Shown: positions 19,156-30,650, counted from the first letter of the stretch. The stretch: DNA of 64,000 bases from Curtobacterium aurantiacum (GCF_018598555.1 NZ_JAHEWN010000008.1:99725-163724); one strand, 5' to 3'. The notes: generated from the letters alone by a model not told the origin. Translations and numbers: made by a program.

Positions 19156-20635
19156 GGAGCGTTGGCAGCCCGAGCGAGACCGGACGAGGGCCACCGGCCT
19201 CGGCGGCCGGGGTGGGCACGCCGCAGCTCGCGGCCTGCGCGCGGTCCCAGGCGTCCCCGGCCCGGGTGCGCCGGATGCGCAGCGGAGCGTCGTCGTCCGC
19301 GAGCAGGAAGTGCGGCGCAGCACGCGTGATGTCGACCGTCACGACGTCGCCGGGGCGCGGGACCTCAGAGCCGGCGGGCACGGCGAAGTGCACGAGCCGG
19401 GAGTCCTGGGCACGGCCGGACAGCCGACGGGTGGCGTCGTCCTTCCGCCCCTCGCCCGAGGCGACGAGGACCTCGACGCTGCGACCGACCTGACGGGCGT
19501 TCTCCTCCGCGGTGATGCGTTCCTGCAGGGCGACGAGTCGTTCGTAGCGCTCCTGCACGACCTGCTTCGGCAGCTGGTCGGCCATCGTGGCCGCCGGCGT
19601 GCCCGGGCGGATCGAGTACTGGAACGTGAAGGCCGAGGCGAAGCGGGCCTGCTCGACGACGCGCAGGGTGTCCGCGAAGTCGGCCTCGGTCTCGCCGGGG
19701 AACCCGACGATGATGTCGGTGGAGATCGCCGCGTGCGGGATCTTCGCGCGGACGCGGTCGAGGATGCCGAGGAACCGCTCGCTGCGGTAGCTCCGCCGCA
19801 TCGCCTTGAGGATCCGGTCGGAACCGGACTGCAGGGGCATGTGCAGCTGCGGCATGACGTTCGGCGTCTCGGCCATCGCGTCGATGACGTCGTCGGTGAA
19901 GGCCGCCGGGTGCGGGCTCGTGAACCGGACGCGCTCCAGCCCCTCGATCGTGCCGGTGGCGCGCAGCAGCTTGCCGAACGCCTGCCGGTCGCCGAACTCC
20001 ACGCCGTAGGAGTTGACGTTCTGGCCGAGCAGCGTGACCTCGATCGCGCCGTCGTCGACGAGCGCCTGGATCTCGGCGAGGACGTCACCGGGGCGGCGGT
20101 CCTTCTCCTTGCCGCGGAGCGAGGGGACGATGCAGAAGGTGCAGGTGTTGTTGCAGCCGACCGAGATCGACACCCAGCCGCTGTGCGTGGAGTCCCGCTT
20201 GGTCGGCAGCGTCGAGGGGAACACGTCGAGCGCCTCGAGGATCTCGATCTGCGCCTCGTCGTTGTGCCGCGCCCGCTCGAGCAGCGTCGGCAGCGACCCC
20301 ATGTTGTGCGTCCCGAAGACGACGTCGACCCACGGCGCCTTCTCGAGGATGACGTTCTTGTCCTTCTGCGCCAGGCACCCGCCGACAGCGATCTGCATGC
20401 CGGGGTGCTCGCGCTTGATGCCCGCGAGCTGTCCGAGGTTGCCGTACAGGCGGTTGTCCGCGTTCTCGCGCACCGCGCAGGTGTTGATGACCACGACGTC
20501 GGCCTGCTCGCCGTCGGCAGCGGTGTACCCGGCGGCCTGCAGTGACCCACTCAACCGCTCGGAGTCGTGCACGTTCATCTGGCACCCGTAGGTGCGGACT
20601 TCGTAGGTGCGGGGGCGCGCTGCGACGGTGGCCAT
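19142..20635 (-). CDS. miaB: tRNA-2-methylthio-N6-dimethylallyladenosine synthase MiaB
   Basis: About 497 residues. An N-terminal MTTase domain begins [18 protein letters not shown]. The radical-SAM cluster motif is [16 protein letters not shown] (CxxxCxxC). A C-terminal TRAM domain follows ([17 protein letters not shown] onward). It adds the methylthio group to i6A37. The ATG at 20635 fits the conserved N-terminus. TACACT lies nine bases upstream. Coupled to miaA. Confidence 0.96.
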   Translation of the reverse strand: MATVAARPRTYEVRTYGCQMNVHDSERLSGSLQAAGYTAADGEQADVVVINTCAVRENADNRLYGNLGQLAGIKREHPGMQIAVGGCLAQKDKNVILEKAPWVDVVFGTHNMGSLPTLLERARHNDEAQIEILEALDVFPSTLPTKRDSTHSGWVSISVGCNNTCTFCIVPSLRGKEKDRRPGDVLAEIQALVDDGAIEVTLLGQNVNSYGVEFGDRQAFGKLLRATGTIEGLERVRFTSPHPAAFTDDVIDAMAETPNVMPQLHMPLQSGSDRILKAMRRSYRSERFLGILDRVRAKIPHAAISTDIIVGFPGETEADFADTLRVVEQARFASAFTFQYSIRPGTPAATMADQLPKQVVQERYERLVALQERITAEENARQVGRSVEVLVASGEGRKDDATRRLSGRAQDSRLVHFAVPAGSEVPRPGDVVTVDITRAAPHFLLADDDAPLRIRRTRAGDAWDRAQAASCGVPTPAAEAGGPRPVSLGLPTLRVGR

Positions 20636-20661
20636 GGTCGTCCCAGTGTAGGTCGGGCCGA

Positions 20662-21578
20662 CTACTCGAACCGAACGGTCCCGCCGCCGGGTCGTGGGCG
20701 CTTCCCGCCGCCGCCGAGGGCCCGTTCGACGGCGATCCGGACGACGCCGGAGCTGTAGCCCTTGCGCATCAGGAAGCCGGACAGCCGACGTTCCGCCGTG
20801 GCCCGGTCGAGGCCGCGCATCTGCGGAGCACGCTTGTCGGCGAGCTCCTGGGCGCGGAGGAACTCGTCGTCCTCGTCGTCGGCTGCTTCGTCCAGCGCGG
20901 TGTCGATCGCCACCTGGTCGATGCCCCGGCGACGGAGTTCGGTCACGACACCCTGTCGGCCGAGGCCCTTGCGAGCGTGCAGGCGGTCCACCAGGTCGGT
21001 GGCGAGGGCGACGTCGTCGAGCAGGCCGACACGGGTCAGCCGTTCGATCTCGTGCTCGACCACGTCGGGGTCGAGGTCCTGCTGGAGCAGCAGCGTCCGC
21101 ATCTCGGACTCGCTCACGCCCTTGCGCCCGAGGGCACGGAGGCTGAGCCGCTCGGCGTCGGCACGCTGTTCGTCGAGCGGACGAGGCGCGTCGGCGGGGT
21201 CGATCTCCTCGCCCCCGGCGATCGAGAAGACCGAGGCCGTGGTGGCGTCGGCGGTCTCGGAGGCGTAGCCGTCCTGCTCGGAACGCGCTGAGCGCCCGCT
21301 GCCGTCGCCGATGACGGGCGACACCCACGCGGCCGGACCACGGGCACCGTGCAAGGGCAGGGGCACGGGCGTGTCCGCGTCGAACGCGGTAGGGGCCTCG
21401 TCCGGCCGGACGTCGTCCGGCCCGGGAAGCGCCCAGCCATCGGCGTCACGCGGCTCGTCCGGTGACACCGGGGGTGCGGGGATGTCCGGCATCGCGGGTG
21501 ACACCGGAGCGCGACGACGCGACCTCGCACCGAACAGGTCGGTGACCGGTGCGAGGCCGTCGTCGTCGTGGTCGGTGC

Positions 21579-21582
<4 letters not shown>
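20662..21582 (-). CDS. recX: Regulatory protein RecX
   Basis: 306 residues. The C-terminal ~150 carry three-helix RecX repeats: [47 protein letters not shown] and [15 protein letters not shown]. RecX limits RecA filament growth. The N-terminal ~140 residues are an acidic, Pro-rich extension, which is why the protein is longer than the usual 150-200. The start overlaps the recA stop by 4 bases. Confidence 0.92.
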
Positions 21583-22640
<1,058 letters not shown>

Positions 22641-22836
22641 GGGGTGCTCCTTCGTGCTCGTGTTCGGCCGCCTGTAGGCTGTCGCGTCCACGCCGGCCGA
22701 TGGTGCAAGGCCGGTGGTTCTGCGACAAGGCTTCGGGCTGTTCCCGATGTCCATCAACCTATGGCGGGCCACCGACATCACTGCCGACGGTCACGCGATC
22801 TGTGGATGGAACACCCGGGCGACGCCGCTGTGGAGG

Positions 22837-22888
22837 AAGCTACCACCGATCGAACACGCGTTCGAGCAACACGCCGAACACAGTTTCG
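22837..22888 (-). promoter_or_regulatory. recA regulatory region with two SOS boxes
   Basis: TCGAACACGCGTTCGA (22850-22865) is a perfect actinobacterial LexA box. CGAACACAGTTTCG (22875-22888) is a second with one mismatch. A candidate -10 TAGCTT lies at 22842-22837, with the perfect box over the -35 position. Confidence 0.75.
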
Positions 22889-22911
22889 GGTACCGGCTCC
22901 GTGGAACCCGG

Positions 22912-23136
22912 TCAGTCCTGGGGTTCGGCGAGCCCCTTGCCGTGCCGTCGCTCCATCGGAACGTCCTGCGAGTCGCACAGGGCGTCCCACACCCGGCGGG
23001 CGTCGATGCCGGCGTCGATGGCATCCACGGCCGAGCGACCACCCAGTTGCTCGAGCACGACGTCGCGGGTCACCACGGACCCGTAGGCCTCCCCGAACAC
23101 CTGGTCGACGGCTCGCCAGAACTCACTCACGCGCAT
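22912..23136 (-). CDS. DUF3046 family protein
   Basis: 74 residues: MRVSEFWRAVDQVFGEAYGS at the start, LGGRSAVDAIDAGIDARRVW in the middle and PMERRHGKG near the end. These match the small actinobacterial DUF3046 family, normally found just upstream of recA as here. The function is unknown. TAGGCT six bases before the ATG gives it its own leaderless-type promoter. Confidence 0.9.
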   Translation of the reverse strand: MRVSEFWRAVDQVFGEAYGSVVTRDVVLEQLGGRSAVDAIDAGIDARRVWDALCDSQDVPMERRHGKGLAEPQD

Positions 23137-23142
23137 CCGACC

Positions 23143-23148
23143 AGCCTA
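23143..23148 (-). promoter_or_regulatory. -10 element of the DUF3046 gene (leaderless type)
   Basis: TAGGCT is six bases before the ATG at 23136. Confidence 0.6.
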
Positions 23149-23174
23149 AGCGTGCGGTCGTGGGCCGGAACGCA

Positions 23175-23210
23175 GAACGCCCCCGCCGGGAAGGACCGGC
23201 GGGGGCGTTC
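23175..23210 (-). terminator. Hairpin downstream of clgR
   Basis: A 15-bp perfect stem (23175-23189 with 23196-23210) and 6-base loop lies 14 bases past the clgR stop. It separates clgR from the DUF3046 promoter. Confidence 0.8.
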
Positions 23211-23223
23211 GGTGCGGTGCGGG

Positions 23224-23532
23224 TCAGCGCACCGCGAGGTCGTTGTCGAACTCGGCGACGAGGTCGTCCGGGAGCGTGTCGGGGACGGGGGTCAGCCCCT
23301 CGACGATCGCGAGGCGGTCACCCACTTCGCGCATGATGGTCGAGATGGGCGTCTCCAGAGCGTCCGCGACGGACGCGAGGATCTCCGAGCTGGCTTCCTT
23401 CTGCCCGCGCTCGACCTCACTGAGGTACCCGAGCGCGACACTGGCCTTGGACGCGACCTGACGGAGGGTCCGGCCCTTCTGCAAGCGGAAGTCCCGGAGC
23501 ACATCGCCGATTTCCTGACGAACGAGAACCAT
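23224..23532 (-). CDS. clgR: ClgR-like XRE-family transcription regulator
   Basis: 102 residues from an ATG at 23532 with GGAGGAG six bases upstream. The helix-turn-helix is VLRDFRLQKGRTLRQVASKA ... VALGYLSEVERGQKEASSEIL. This closely resembles ClgR, the actinobacterial activator of clp protease genes. Position downstream of pgsA-cinA is also typical. The C-terminus ends in hydrophobic/charged residues (FDNDLAVR) that may be a Clp degron. Confidence 0.88.
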   Translation of the reverse strand: MVLVRQEIGDVLRDFRLQKGRTLRQVASKASVALGYLSEVERGQKEASSEILASVADALETPISTIMREVGDRLAIVEGLTPVPDTLPDDLVAEFDNDLAVR

Positions 23533-23686
23533 GAGAACTCCTCCTCTCTGTCGTCTCCGCGCCCGCTCGGTCCGGTGGATCGAGTTCGGGTTCAGCAACA
23601 GTAGCGTTGCCGGTTGCAGCATGCTAGCCAGGCTGGCTGCCGTACTGCTGGAGATTTCGTGAGATGTAACCCGGCGGAAACGGGAC

Positions 23687-24214
23687 CTATTCCCGGCCCC
23701 GGACTTCGGACGACATCCGTGACAGGAGTTCGGAGACGGTGGCGTGCCGGATTGCTTCCCGGTCACCGTCGAGGTGGAGCGCGAAGGCCTCGGCCCCGGC
23801 GGCGGACGCGATCCCGACGTACACCGTGCCGACGGGCTTGCCGTCCTGCGGGTCCGGACCGGCGACGCCCGTCGTGCTGATCCCCCACGTCGCGGGTTCC
23901 CCGTCGACGGACAGCGCGATCCGGACACCGGCGGCCATCTGCCGAGCGACCTCCGGGTGGACGGCCCCCTCCGCCTCGAGCAGGGACGCCGACACCCCCA
24001 GCACGGAGTGCTTCACGGGCGTCGCGTACGCCACGACGCCGCCGCGCACGACGGCACTGGCGCCCGGCACGTCGACGAGCGTCGCGACGACGAGCCCGCC
24101 GGTGAGCGACTCCGCCACGGCGAGGGTCTCCCCCCGTGCCGTCAGCTCGGCGATGAGTCCTGGTGCGACCGGGACGGGAGGCGCGGCCTGCGTCGAGCGG
24201 TCGGGCCCGGTCAC
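23687..24214 (-). CDS. CinA C-terminal domain protein (nicotinamide-nucleotide amidohydrolase)
   Basis: About 175 residues forming a stand-alone CinA C-terminal domain. ETLAVAESLTGGLVVATLVD holds the catalytic Ser/Thr region. VVRGGVVAYATPVKHSVLGV and GISTTGVAGPDPQDGKPVGT are family motifs. It deamidates NMN to NaMN in NAD recycling. A GTG at 24214 overlaps the pgsA stop as GTGA; an ATG at 24238 would add 8 residues. Confidence 0.9.
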   Translation of the reverse strand: MTGPDRSTQAAPPVPVAPGLIAELTARGETLAVAESLTGGLVVATLVDVPGASAVVRGGVVAYATPVKHSVLGVSASLLEAEGAVHPEVARQMAAGVRIALSVDGEPATWGISTTGVAGPDPQDGKPVGTVYVGIASAAGAEAFALHLDGDREAIRHATVSELLSRMSSEVRGRE

Positions 24215-24855
24215 GCTGTGGTGCGGTTGTACTTCCATGCCTGCCACAGGTAGTCGATCCCGCTCAGGATCGTTGCCAGGAACGCGGCCGTCATCAGGAT
24301 GCCGTTGACCCAGTGTGCCCAGTCGCCGACGAGGTTCCACCAGGGGAACAGCGCGGCCGTCAGGGCGACGGCTTGCAGCACGGTCTTGATCTTGCCGCCG
24401 CGGCTGGCCGGGATCACCCGGTCCGACAGCACGGCGAAGCGGAACACCGTGATGCCGATCTCGCGCACCATGATCAGCACGGTCACGTACCAGGGCAGTT
24501 CCTGCAGGATCGACAGGGCGACGAGCGCACCACCGATGAGCACCTTGTCGGCGATCGGGTCGACCAGCTTGCCGAAGTCGGTGACCAGGTTCTGGCGGCG
24601 GGCGATGATGCCGTCGGCGCTGTCCGTGACGATCGCGACGACGAACACGACCGCCGCCCAGATGCGCAGTGGTCCGTCGTTGCCGGCGTCGGCCAGCAGC
24701 AGGACGAAGAACAGCGGCGCCATGAGGATGCGCACCACCGTGATGATGTTCGCCACGTTGGCGGTCGACGCCGGGCCGGGGCCCTTGCGCAGCAACCGGC
24801 CGCGCCACGGGAACCGTGCGCCGTGCGTGGTGTTCGTGCTGTCCGAGGCGGTCAT
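24211..24855 (-). CDS. pgsA: CDP-diacylglycerol-glycerol-3-phosphate 3-phosphatidyltransferase
   Basis: About 214 residues. The CDP-alcohol phosphatidyltransferase motif DSADGIIARRQNL...GKLVDPIADK is complete. Four to six membrane segments are evident. It makes phosphatidylglycerophosphate, the precursor of phosphatidylglycerol and cardiolipin. I prefer the ATG at 24855 with GGGAG seven bases upstream, six bases after ftsK; an earlier in-frame start at 24885 overlaps ftsK. Confidence 0.94.
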   Translation of the reverse strand: MTASDSTNTTHGARFPWRGRLLRKGPGPASTANVANIITVVRILMAPLFFVLLLADAGNDGPLRIWAAVVFVVAIVTDSADGIIARRQNLVTDFGKLVDPIADKVLIGGALVALSILQELPWYVTVLIMVREIGITVFRFAVLSDRVIPASRGGKIKTVLQAVALTAALFPWWNLVGDWAHWVNGILMTAAFLATILSGIDYLWQAWKYNRTTA

Positions 24856-24860
24856 CGCCG

Positions 24861-27800
24861 TCACTCCCTGCCCGTCAGTCCCCACGCGTCCTCATCGGGC
24901 TCGTCGTGGACTTCATCGTACCCGCGGGTCATGTCCCCGACGGGGTCGGCGCCGTACCGGTCACCGTCGGCGGACGGTGTCGGCGCGGCTGCTGCCGGAG
25001 CGGCTGCGGCGGGCGGCTCCTCGCCGCGGAGCTTCGCGAGCACCGCGGGCAGCTGGTCGGCGGTCACCAGGACGTCGCGGGCCTTGGAGCCCTCGGACGG
25101 CCCGACGATGTCGCGCGACTCCATCAGGTCCATCAGACGACCGGCCTTGGCGAAACCGACGCGGAGCTTGCGCTGCAGCATCGACGTCGAACCGAACTGG
25201 GTCGAGACGACCTGCTCGACGGCCGCGAGCAGCAGTTCGAGGTCGTCGCCGATGTCGGCGTCGATCTCCTTGCGCTCGACCACGGCCTGGACGTCCTGGC
25301 GGTACTCGGGCTGGGCCTGGCGCGTCACGTGCTGGACGACCTCGGCGACCTCGCCCTCCTGCACCCAGGCGCCCTGCACGCGGAGCGACTTGGACGAACC
25401 CATCGGCAGGAACAGCGCGTCGCCCTGGCCGATCAGCTTGTCGGCACCGGGCTGGTCGAGGATGACGCGGGAGTCCGTGACGCTCGTCACCGCGAAGGCG
25501 ATGCGCGACGGCACGTTCGCCTTGATCAGCCCGGTGATGACGTCGACCGACGGGCGCTGCGTCGCGAGCACCAGGTGGATGCCGGCGGCACGGGCGAGCT
25601 GGGTGATGCGGACGATCGACTCCTCGACGTCGCGCGGCGCCACGAGCATGAGGTCGGCGAGCTCGTCGACGACGACGAGCAGGTACGGGTACGGCTTGAG
25701 CTTCCGCTCGCTGCCCGACGGCAGGACGATCTCGTTGTTCTCGATCGCCTTGTTGAAGTCGTCGACGTGGCGGAAACCGAACGACGCCAGGTCGTCGTAC
25801 CGCATGTCCATCTCCTTCACGACCCACTGCAGCGCTTCTGCCGCCTTCTTCGGGTTCGTGATGATGGGCGTGATGAGGTGCGGGACACCGGCGTAGATCG
25901 AGAGCTCGACGCGCTTCGGGTCGACCAGGACCATGCGGACCTCGGACGGCTTCGCCCGCATGAGCAGCGACGTGATCATCGAGTTGATGAACACCGACTT
26001 GCCGGAACCGGTGGAGCCCGCGACGAGCAGGTGCGGCATCTTCGCCAGGTTCGCGACGACGAAGCCGCCCTCGACGTCCTTGCCGACGCCGATCGTCATC
26101 GGGTGCTTCGACTTGCGTGCGGCGTTCGAACGCAGGACGTCGCCGAGGGACACGATCTCGCGGTCGGTGTTCGGGATCTCGACACCGATGGCGCTCTTGC
26201 CCGGGATCGGCGACAGGATCCGGACCTCGTTCGAGGCGACCGCGTACGACAGGTTCTTCGACAGCGCCGTCACGCGCTCGACCTTGACGCCGGGGCCGAG
26301 CTCGATCTCGTACCGGGTGACCGTCGGCCCGCGGGAGAAGCCGGTGACCTTCGCGTCGACCTTGAACTCGGTGAGCACGCCGGTGATGGCCGCGACGATG
26401 TCGTCGTTCGCCTGGCTGCGAGCGACCGAGGGTGTGCCCGAGCTCAGGGTCGTCGCGGCGGGCAGGCGGTAGGGCTTCGAAGGGTCCTCGTCGGAGCCGG
26501 CGGCGGCCGCACTGAGCTCGGCGGCGGCGTCGATGTCCTCCGGCTCGTCGACGACCTCGGGCTCGGAGAGCACCTCGGGGACCACGGGACGGATGTCGGC
26601 GGTCGGCTCCGGCCGCGCGGGGACGTCGGTGCCGAACGCGCGGAGGGCCTGCTCGGCGTCCTGCAGGTCCTGCCCGACGGAGTCGTTGAGGTTGACCGAC
26701 GCGGGCTCGGCCGGCGTCAGGTCGACGAGCCCGGCAGCAGCGCCGGCGTTCGGGCTGACGACCGGTGCAGCGGGTGCGGCGGCGGCGGCGGGCGCGGCCG
26801 GCGGGGCCGCCGGGGCGACACCGGTGGCCGGGGGCAGCACCGGGCTGTCGTACGCCGGGTCTTCTTCGCGACCGGACTTGTTCCGGCGCCACCACGGCAC
26901 GGTGTCGCCACCGGCCTCGGCTTCGGCCGCGGCGGCCGCCTGCTCGTCACCGAACCCGAGGTCGTCGAACAGCTGGAAGTCGGTGTCGCCCTTCTTGCCC
27001 CGCTTGGTTGCACGGGCACGGGCGGCGGGCTCCGCGACGGCGGCTGCGTCGACCTCGGGCTCGGCCGCGGGGGCCGGTGCGCCGAACAGGTAGGCGTAGA
27101 GCTCGTGCAGACGCCGACCGAGCTTGTTCGGTGGGGTCTTGGTGATGATGAAGAGCGAGAGCACGAGCAGCACGATCGCCACGGGCACGGCCACCCAGGC
27201 GGTCGCGATGGTGACGAGCCAGCCGATGACGACCCAGCCGAGGACACCGCCGGCCGCGGCCAGCGCGGGCATGCCGTCGGCCGCGCTCGGTCGGCCGCCG
27301 AACACGTGGCAGAGCGAGGCGATCGACACGATCAGGATGCCCAGCCCGATGCCGATCCGGGTGTTGTCGTGCACGGACGCGGGGTGCCGGAACAGCCACC
27401 CGGCGAACACGATCATGATCACGGGCAGCGCGAACGCCAGACGGCCGAACAGCCCGCCGAACGTGTACGCGTCGAGTGCGACGGAGACGCTGTTGGTCGG
27501 GTTGAGCCACTCCACGACCCCGCCGGCGATGGCGAGCAGGAACAGCAGGAACGGGAACCCGTCGCGCCGCTGGTCCTTCTCGAGGGTCTCCTTGCCGAGC
27601 AGCCGGAACATCGCCCCGACGCCGTGCGCCATCGCGAGCCAGAAGGTCACGAGCGGGTTCTGCTCGCGGAACACCGGTGTCGGTGCGGCCTGCGGCAGCT
27701 TCTTCGTCGTGGCCTGGGTGCGCGACGAACCGCGCGTCCCGTTGCCACGGGACGACGTGGACGCGCGCGAGCGCGTGGTCGACTTGGTGCCTCCGGCCAT
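24861..27800 (-). CDS. ftsK: DNA translocase FtsK/SpoIIIE
   Basis: 979 residues. A basic Ser/Thr/Arg-rich start precedes about four membrane segments (residues ~60-220). A long Ala/Pro linker reaches residue ~440. The motor follows, with Walker [17 protein letters not shown] and Walker [16 protein letters not shown]-terminal gamma winged helix ([22 protein letters not shown]) reads polarity sequences. It pumps chromosome ends through the septum for dimer resolution. TAGGGT seven bases before the ATG suggests a leaderless start. Confidence 0.96.
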   Translation of the reverse strand: MAGGTKSTTRSRASTSSRGNGTRGSSRTQATTKKLPQAAPTPVFREQNPLVTFWLAMAHGVGAMFRLLGKETLEKDQRRDGFPFLLFLLAIAGGVVEWLNPTNSVSVALDAYTFGGLFGRLAFALPVIMIVFAGWLFRHPASVHDNTRIGIGLGILIVSIASLCHVFGGRPSAADGMPALAAAGGVLGWVVIGWLVTIATAWVAVPVAIVLLVLSLFIITKTPPNKLGRRLHELYAYLFGAPAPAAEPEVDAAAVAEPAARARATKRGKKGDTDFQLFDDLGFGDEQAAAAAEAEAGGDTVPWWRRNKSGREEDPAYDSPVLPPATGVAPAAPPAAPAAAAAPAAPVVSPNAGAAAGLVDLTPAEPASVNLNDSVGQDLQDAEQALRAFGTDVPARPEPTADIRPVVPEVLSEPEVVDEPEDIDAAAELSAAAAGSDEDPSKPYRLPAATTLSSGTPSVARSQANDDIVAAITGVLTEFKVDAKVTGFSRGPTVTRYEIELGPGVKVERVTALSKNLSYAVASNEVRILSPIPGKSAIGVEIPNTDREIVSLGDVLRSNAARKSKHPMTIGVGKDVEGGFVVANLAKMPHLLVAGSTGSGKSVFINSMITSLLMRAKPSEVRMVLVDPKRVELSIYAGVPHLITPIITNPKKAAEALQWVVKEMDMRYDDLASFGFRHVDDFNKAIENNEIVLPSGSERKLKPYPYLLVVVDELADLMLVAPRDVEESIVRITQLARAAGIHLVLATQRPSVDVITGLIKANVPSRIAFAVTSVTDSRVILDQPGADKLIGQGDALFLPMGSSKSLRVQGAWVQEGEVAEVVQHVTRQAQPEYRQDVQAVVERKEIDADIGDDLELLLAAVEQVVSTQFGSTSMLQRKLRVGFAKAGRLMDLMESRDIVGPSEGSKARDVLVTADQLPAVLAKLRGEEPPAAAAPAAAAPTPSADGDRYGADPVGDMTRGYDEVHDEPDEDAWGLTGRE

Positions 27801-27807
27801 GGGCAGA

Positions 27808-27813
27808 ACCCTA
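27808..27813 (-). promoter_or_regulatory. -10 element of ftsK (leaderless type)
   Basis: TAGGGT is seven bases before the ATG at 27800. Confidence 0.6.
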
Positions 27814-27838
27814 ACGCCCGCTCAGGACAAACGCAGGA

Positions 27839-27878
27839 AGGCCCGCCGCAGCGTCCGTGACGGACGCCGGACGGGCCT
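27839..27878 (-). terminator. Hairpin between RNase J gene and ftsK
   Basis: Inner stem GCGTCCG/CGGACGC (27851-27857, 27861-27867) is nested in AGGCCCG/CGGGCCT (27839-27845, 27872-27878). It lies upstream of the ftsK -10. Confidence 0.6.
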
Positions 27879-27885
27879 CCCGGCC

Positions 27886-27930
27886 GAACGCGACGAACGC
27901 GACGAACGCGACGAACGCGACGAACGCGAT
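27886..27930. repeat. Five tandem 9-bp units
   Basis: GAACGCGAC occurs four times in tandem and a fifth unit ends in T. The array sits in the 3' untranslated region of the RNase J gene, 9 bases past its stop. Confidence 0.9.
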
Positions 27931-27939
27931 CGTGGCGCG

Positions 27940-29616
27940 CTACGCCTCGATGACCACCGGGACGATCATCGGACGGCGACGGTGCTTCGTGTTCACCCAG
28001 CGGCCGACGGTGCGGCGGACGACCTGCGCGAACGCGTGCGAGTCGCGGGTGCCGTTGGCAGCGGCCTCGGCCAGGGCCTTGGCGATCTGCGGACGGACGT
28101 CGTCGAAGACCGCGTCGGTCTCGGCGAACCCGCGCGACTGGATCTCCGGGCCGATCACGCACTGCCCCGTGGTGAAGTCCACCGCGGCGAAGATCGAGAT
28201 GAAGCCCTCCTCCGCGAGGACACGGCGGTCCTTGAGGTCGGCGTCGGTGATCTCGCCGACGGTGGAACCGTCGACGTAGACGTACCCGATGTCGAGCTGC
28301 CCGGCGACCGTCGCGACGCCGTCCTTCAGGTCGACGACGATGCCGTCCTGCCCGAGGATGACGTTGCGCGGCGGGACACCCGTCTGGATCGCCAGGTCGG
28401 CGTTCGCGTACAGGTGGCGGTGCTCGCCGTGGACGGGGAGCACGTTGCGCGGACGCAGGATGTTGTAGCAGTAGAGCAGCTCGCCGGCGGAGGCGTGTCC
28501 GGAGACGTGCACCTTCGCGTTGCCCTTGTGCACGACCTTCGCACCGAGCTTGGTCAGCCCGTCGATGACGCGGTACACGGCGTTCTCGTTGCCCGGGATG
28601 AGCGACGACGCGAGGATGACGGTGTCCCCCTCGCCGATCTCGATCTGGTGCTCGAGGTTCGCCATGCGGGCCAGGACGGCCATCGGCTCGCCCTGCGACC
28701 CGGTCGACATGTAGACGATCTGGTCGTCGGGGACGTTCTTCGCCTTCTTCGTGTCGATGAGCACGTTCTCCGGCACCCGCAGGTACCCGAGCTCGGCGGC
28801 GATCGTCATGTTGCGGATCATCGAGCGGCCCATGAACGCGACCTTGCGGTTCGCGGCCGCGGCGGCGTCGAGGACCTGCTGCACGCGGTGCACGTGCGAC
28901 GAGAAGCTCGCCACGACGACCTTCTTGCGGGCGCGCATGATGATGTTCTCGAGCACCGGGCCGATGTCGCGCTCCGGAGCGGTGAAGCCCGGCACGTCGG
29001 CGTTCGTGGAGTCCGGCAGGAACAGGTCCACACCGGCCTCGCCCAGACGGGCGAACGCACGGAGGTCGGTGATGCGGTCGTCCAGCGGGAGCTGGTCCAT
29101 CTTGAAGTCGCCCGTGTGCAGGACACGACCGGCGGGGGTCGTGATGGCGACGGCGAGGGCGTCCGGGATGGAGTGGTTCACGGCGACGAACTCGAGGTGG
29201 AACGGGCCGATCTGCTCGGTCTGGTCCTCGGCCACGACGAGCGTGTACGGCTTGATCCGGTGTTCCTTGAGCTTCGCCTCGACCAGAGCGAGGGTCAGCG
29301 TGGAGCCGATCAGCGGGATGTCGTCGCGGAGCTTGAGCAGGTACGGGACGGCGCCGATGTGGTCTTCGTGGCCGTGCGTGAGCACGACACCGAGGACGTC
29401 GTCGAGGCGGTCCCGGATCGGCGAGAAGTCCGGCAGGATCAGGTCGACACCGGGCTGGTGCTCCTCGGGGAACAGCACGCCGGCGTCGACGATGAGCAGC
29501 TTGCCCTCGTACTCGTAGACGGTCATGTTGCGACCGATCTCGCCGAGGCCCCCGATGGGGACGACGCGGAGGGTGCCGGCTTCGAGCGGCTGCGGTTCGG
29601 AGATCTGTGTGGGCAT
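27940..29616 (-). CDS. rnj: Ribonuclease J
   Basis: 558 residues, metallo-beta-lactamase/beta-CASP nuclease. The metal site is GVVLTHGHEDHIGAVPYLL. HTGDFKMDQLPLD and the beta-CASP segment GNAKVHVSGHASAGELLYCY follow. It performs 5'-3' exonuclease and endonuclease steps of RNA decay and rRNA processing. The dapA-rnj-ftsK order is usual in actinobacteria. The start at 29616 is three bases from a TAGGAC sequence, so the promoter is unclear. It lies 49 bp after dapA. Confidence 0.95.
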   Translation of the reverse strand: MPTQISEPQPLEAGTLRVVPIGGLGEIGRNMTVYEYEGKLLIVDAGVLFPEEHQPGVDLILPDFSPIRDRLDDVLGVVLTHGHEDHIGAVPYLLKLRDDIPLIGSTLTLALVEAKLKEHRIKPYTLVVAEDQTEQIGPFHLEFVAVNHSIPDALAVAITTPAGRVLHTGDFKMDQLPLDDRITDLRAFARLGEAGVDLFLPDSTNADVPGFTAPERDIGPVLENIIMRARKKVVVASFSSHVHRVQQVLDAAAAANRKVAFMGRSMIRNMTIAAELGYLRVPENVLIDTKKAKNVPDDQIVYMSTGSQGEPMAVLARMANLEHQIEIGEGDTVILASSLIPGNENAVYRVIDGLTKLGAKVVHKGNAKVHVSGHASAGELLYCYNILRPRNVLPVHGEHRHLYANADLAIQTGVPPRNVILGQDGIVVDLKDGVATVAGQLDIGYVYVDGSTVGEITDADLKDRRVLAEEGFISIFAAVDFTTGQCVIGPEIQSRGFAETDAVFDDVRPQIAKALAEAAANGTRDSHAFAQVVRRTVGRWVNTKHRRRPMIVPVVIEA

Positions 29617-29665
29617 TCGGTCCTACGGATTCGGGCGACGCGCGTGCTGCGCGCCGCGGTGTTCG

Positions 29666-30643
29666 CTAGCGGGTGGTGCCTGGCACCTTCGGTAGTGCAC
29701 CGCCGGCCGCCGCGTTGCGGTCGGGGCGGAAGTTCGAGAAGTCGGCGCCGGGTACGTCGCGCACGGCTTCGAGCGAGGTCTCGATGGCGTACGCCTCGGA
29801 GTCCTCGGGGCCGACGAGCGGCAGTCGGACGCGCGGGCTGCCGATGCGGCCGAGTCCGTGCAGGATGTACTTCGCGGCCACGGTACCGGGAACGTGCGTC
29901 ATCACGGCGCGGACGAGCGGCTCGAGTCGCTTGTGCTCGGCCGTCGCGGTGGCCAGGTCGCCCCGGTTCACGGCGTCGACGATGGTGCGGTACGGCGCGC
30001 TCGTGATGTTCGCGGTCACGCCGATCAGGCCGGTGGCACCGATCGACAGGTGCGGGAGCACGTTCGTGTCGTCGCCGGAGAAGTACATCAGGTCGGTGTT
30101 GTTCAGTACCCGTGAGACCTCGGCGAAGTCGCCCTTGGCGTCCTTCACGGCGAGGATGTTCGGGTGCTTCGATGCACGAAGGATCGTGTCGTACGTGATC
30201 GGGATGCCGGTGCGGCCCGGGATGTCGTACAGGATCACCGGCAGGTCGGTGGCGTCCGCGATCATCCGGAAGTGGGTGAGGACACCCGACTGCGTCGGCT
30301 TGTTGTAGTACGGCGTGACGATCATCACGCCGTCCGCGCCGGCCTTCTCGCTCTGCTTGTACAGGTGGATCGCGTGGGCGGTCTCGTTCGAGCCACCACC
30401 CGTGATGATCTTCGCGCGGCCGGCGGCGACGGACTTGCCGACCTCGACCAACCGGAGCTTCTCCGGGTCCGTCAGCGTCGACGTCTCGCCGGTCGTGCCG
30501 GTCACGACGATGCCGTCGGCGCCGGCGGTGATGCAGTCGTCGATGTGCTGCTCGACGCCGGGCCAGTCGACCTCGCCGTCGGCCGTGAACGGGGTCACGA
30601 GGGCGACGAGGACCTGACCGAAGGGATTCTCACGCGGGGACAC
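29666..30643 (-). CDS. dapA: 4-hydroxy-tetrahydrodipicolinate synthase
   Basis: About 325 residues, TIM barrel. The Schiff-base Lys is in KHPNILAVKDAKGDFAEV; GTTGETSTLTDPEKLRLV and TPYYNKPTQSGVL carry the substrate-binding Thr and Tyr. First committed step to lysine/DAP. TACGCT lies seven bases before a GTG at 30643, so I prefer this start over the GTG two codons upstream, which would abut the hexamer. Confidence 0.96.
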   Translation of the reverse strand: MSPRENPFGQVLVALVTPFTADGEVDWPGVEQHIDDCITAGADGIVVTGTTGETSTLTDPEKLRLVEVGKSVAAGRAKIITGGGSNETAHAIHLYKQSEKAGADGVMIVTPYYNKPTQSGVLTHFRMIADATDLPVILYDIPGRTGIPITYDTILRASKHPNILAVKDAKGDFAEVSRVLNNTDLMYFSGDDTNVLPHLSIGATGLIGVTANITSAPYRTIVDAVNRGDLATATAEHKRLEPLVRAVMTHVPGTVAAKYILHGLGRIGSPRVRLPLVGPEDSEAYAIETSLEAVRDVPGADFSNFRPDRNAAAGGALPKVPGTTR

Positions 30644-30650
30644 GGGCACC

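Noticed and set aside
24861..27800. Inteins or frameshifts in recA, ftsK and other large genes
   Set aside because: Motif order and lengths are continuous, with no inserted splicing domain and no broken frame.
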